From Campylobacteraceae bacterium (GTDB taxonomy: Bacteria; Campylobacterota; Campylobacteria; Campylobacterales; Sulfurospirillaceae): a stretch of DNA of 7,930 bases. The notes below the pieces were generated by a model. The model was given only the letters and a program-made list of their open reading frames with translations. It was not told the DNA's origin and made no database searches. Within the stretch, counting starts at the first letter, position 1, and each line of letters begins with the position of its first letter. Below, piece after piece: positions 5,751-7,930 of this stretch. The translations under genes were made by a program, and so were the position numbers. The DNA is taken from the NCBI GenBank assembly GCA_027011025.1, contig JALVAU010000250.1, forward strand, positions 1-7,930, read 5' to 3'.

Positions 5751-7930
5751 ATGCCAAAAAGAGATGATATAAAAACGATATTGCTTATAGGATCAGGTCC
5801 TATTGTGATAGGACAAGCTTGTGAATTTGACTATTCCGGAACTCAGGCAGCAAAGACACTAAAAGAGCTAGGGTATAAGGTTGTTTTGATAAATTCAAAT
5901 CCGGCAACCATAATGACTGATCCCGAATTTGCAGATAGAACTTATATAGAACCTATCAATGAAGAGATTATCGAAAAAATTATAAAAAAAGAGAGAGTGG
6001 ATGCTATTTTGCCAACTATGGGCGGACAAACTGCTCTAAATGTTGCTATGAGTATGTACGAAAAAGGCATGTTGGATGGCATCACATTTTTAGGTGCAAA
6101 TCCAGAAGCTATCAAAAAAGGTGAAGATAGACAGGCTTTTAAAGAGGCGATGATAAAAATCGGCATGGATTTGCCAAAAAGTAAATATGCCTACAATCTC
6201 AAAGAGGCAGAGATTGCTGCCGATGAGATAGGTTTTCCACTCATCATCAGAGCTTCTTATACGCTTGCAGGTGGCGGAAGCGGGGTTGCTTACAATATAG
6301 ATGAGTTTAAAGACTTAGCCACAGGTGGGCTAGAGGCAAGTCCGATAAATGAGATACTCATTGAAGAGTCACTTTTGGGATGGAAAGAGTACGAGATGGA
6401 GGTTATCAGAGATAACAGCGATAACTGCATAATCGTCTGCTCTATAGAAAATTTTGATCCGATGGGGGTGCATACGGGAGATAGTATAACTATAGCTCCG
6501 GCTCTGACATTGACTGACAAAGAGTATCAAAATATGAGAAATGCCTCTTTTGCAATTCTAAGAGAGATAGGCGTGGATACGGGCGGAAGTAATGTACAGT
6601 TTGCCATCAATCCGAAAAATGGCAGGATGACCGTCATAGAGATGAATCCAAGAGTAAGCAGAAGTAGTGCTCTAGCTTCAAAAGCTACCGGTTACCCTAT
6701 CGCAAAAGTAGCAACTCTTTTAGCGGTTGGTTTCAGACTTGATGAAATCACGAATGATATAACAGGAACTGCTGCTAGTTTTGAGCCGGTAATCGACTAT
6801 ATAGTCACAAAAATTCCTCGTTTTACATTTGAAAAATTTCCTGTAGCTGACTCAACGCTAACAACATCCATGAAGAGTGTCGGTGAAGTCATGGCGATAG
6901 GAAGAACTTTCAAAGAGTCTTTTCAAAAAGCACTTTGTTCACTAGAAGTTGGATTGAGCGGATTTGATGAGATAAAATATGATGATGAAAAACTAAAAAG
7001 AGAGATAAGAAGACCAAATGAGTTTAGAATGCTTTGTGTTATGGAAGCACTCGGGCGTGGATTTAGTGTGGACGAGGTGTATGAATTGAGCAAAATCGAC
7101 AAATGGTTTTTATATCAATTTGAAGATTTGGTCAAATTTGAGAAAAAACTAGATATGTTCGCTCTAAACAATGAAAAACTCTTAAGAGAAGCAAAAAGCT
7201 ATGGATTTTCCGATAAAAAAATAGCATGGCTCATAAACAAATATGACAATCTCGAACTAACACAAAATGATATATACTTTGCAAGAGAGAGGCTAGGCAT
7301 AAATCTAGAGTACAATGAGGTAGATACTTGTGCAGCAGAGTTTAAAGCCCTAACCCCATATCTCTACTCTACTACAAATATCACGAAACTCCCAAAAGAC
7401 AAGAGAGAAAAAAGCCAAGACAAAAAAGTGATGATCATAGGTGGCGGACCAAACAGGATAGGTCAAGGTATAGAGTTTGATTACTGTTGTGTTCACGCTG
7501 CTTATGCCCTAAACGATATGGGCATAAAGACTATCATGTATAACTGCAATCCTGAAACAGTATCGACTGATTATGATACGAGTGATATACTATATTTTGA
7601 GCCGATTGATTTTGAACATGTCAGAAGTGTTGTTGAGAGTGAAAAACCAGATGGTATCATAGTGCATTTTGGAGGTCAAACACCGCTCAAGATAGCAAAA
7701 AGATTGACTGTAATTGGAGCAAAAATCATAGGTACAACAGCAAGAGTCATAGATGAAGCTGAAGATAGAGAAAAATTTTCAGCATTTATCAAAGACAATG
7801 GTCTTTTACAACCTAGAAATGACTCAGCCATAAGCAAAGAAGATGCTATAGAAAAAGCCAAAGAGATTGGTTATCCTGTGCTTGTAAGACCTAGTTATGT
7901 ACGGGCGGACGAGCCATGAGAATCGTATAT
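5751..7930 (+). CDS. carB: Carbamoyl-phosphate synthase large subunit CarB (partial, with apparent frameshift)
   Basis: CarB, with the glutaminase CarA, makes carbamoyl phosphate from bicarbonate, ammonia and two ATP for pyrimidine and arginine synthesis. The window holds about two-thirds of a protein normally near 1,080 residues. The first synthetase half shows [17 protein letters not shown] (14-30), [12 protein letters not shown] (167-178) and [20 protein letters not shown] (297-316). The oligomerisation region follows, and the second half opens with [17 protein letters not shown] (563-579). The uninterrupted frame gives 722 residues and stops at TGA 7917-7919. One base appears to be missing between 7902 and 7903; from there the +1 frame reads GGRAMRIVY to the window end, exactly what the family has after RPSYVL. 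The gene therefore continues beyond the window. The defect is either an error near the sequence end or a real inactivating mutation. Confidence 0.95.
7899..7930 (+). other. carB: Apparent one-base deletion (frameshift) in carB
   Basis: The expected conserved stretch [15 protein letters not shown] is present in two frames. RPSYV is in the main frame and GGRAMRIVY in the next frame from 7904. Adding one base between C7902 and G7903 (for example T, making CTG for Leu) restores the whole motif and removes the TGA at 7917-7919. No homopolymer explains the loss beyond the short GGG at 7903-7905. Confidence 0.85.

Noticed and set aside
6290..6520. Minus-strand open frame inside carB
   Set aside because: Antisense to the conserved ATP-grasp region of CarB, with Ser/Ile-rich translation and no supporting signals.

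Overview
The window is a stretch of bacterial chromosome, by eye about two-thirds A+T, densely coded on the + strand only. The gene order fabZ-lpxA-clpX-mreB-mreC-carB, the lack of mreD after mreC, the low G+C and a long QueH with an N-terminal CCSVD motif all point to the Campylobacterota (Epsilonproteobacteria). My best guess is a free-living Sulfurimonas-like lineage rather than a host-associated Campylobacter or Helicobacter. The genus call is inference from memory of gene order and protein style.

Layout: positions 1-84 hold the last 27 codons of an unrecognised gene cut by the window edge. queH follows (103-1191, TTG start). The 120-nt gap before fabZ is almost filled by a 30-bp perfect inverted repeat (1202-1231 / 1267-1296). 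Then come the tightly packed genes fabZ (TTG start), lpxA and clpX (gaps of 8 and 2 nt). A 185-nt gap between clpX and mreB contains two tandem ~80-nt elements. Each element joins a small hairpin, a conserved 16-nt linker, a large hairpin and a conserved 14-nt tail, and the stem sequences differ between copies while pairing is kept. mreB and mreC overlap by 8 nt, and carB starts 10 nt after mreC and runs off the right edge.

Functionally this is a housekeeping block. FabZ supplies fatty acid elongation and LpxA commits part of the same hydroxyacyl-ACP pool to lipid A. ClpX is the unfoldase of the ClpXP protease, MreB and MreC guide lateral wall synthesis, CarB makes carbamoyl phosphate for pyrimidines and arginine, and QueH completes queuosine in tRNA. 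No defence system, mobile-element gene, CRISPR array, tRNA or rRNA was seen.

Three things are unusual. The first is the two-copy mosaic hairpin repeat upstream of mreB. The second is the long perfect hairpin upstream of fabZ, whose apex shares sequence with one of the mreB repeats. The third is an apparent one-base deletion in carB near 7902/7903, 28 nt from the window end. It creates a premature stop inside a highly conserved motif, and the correct frame resumes immediately afterwards. Its closeness to the sequence end makes an assembly or sequencing error the leading explanation.
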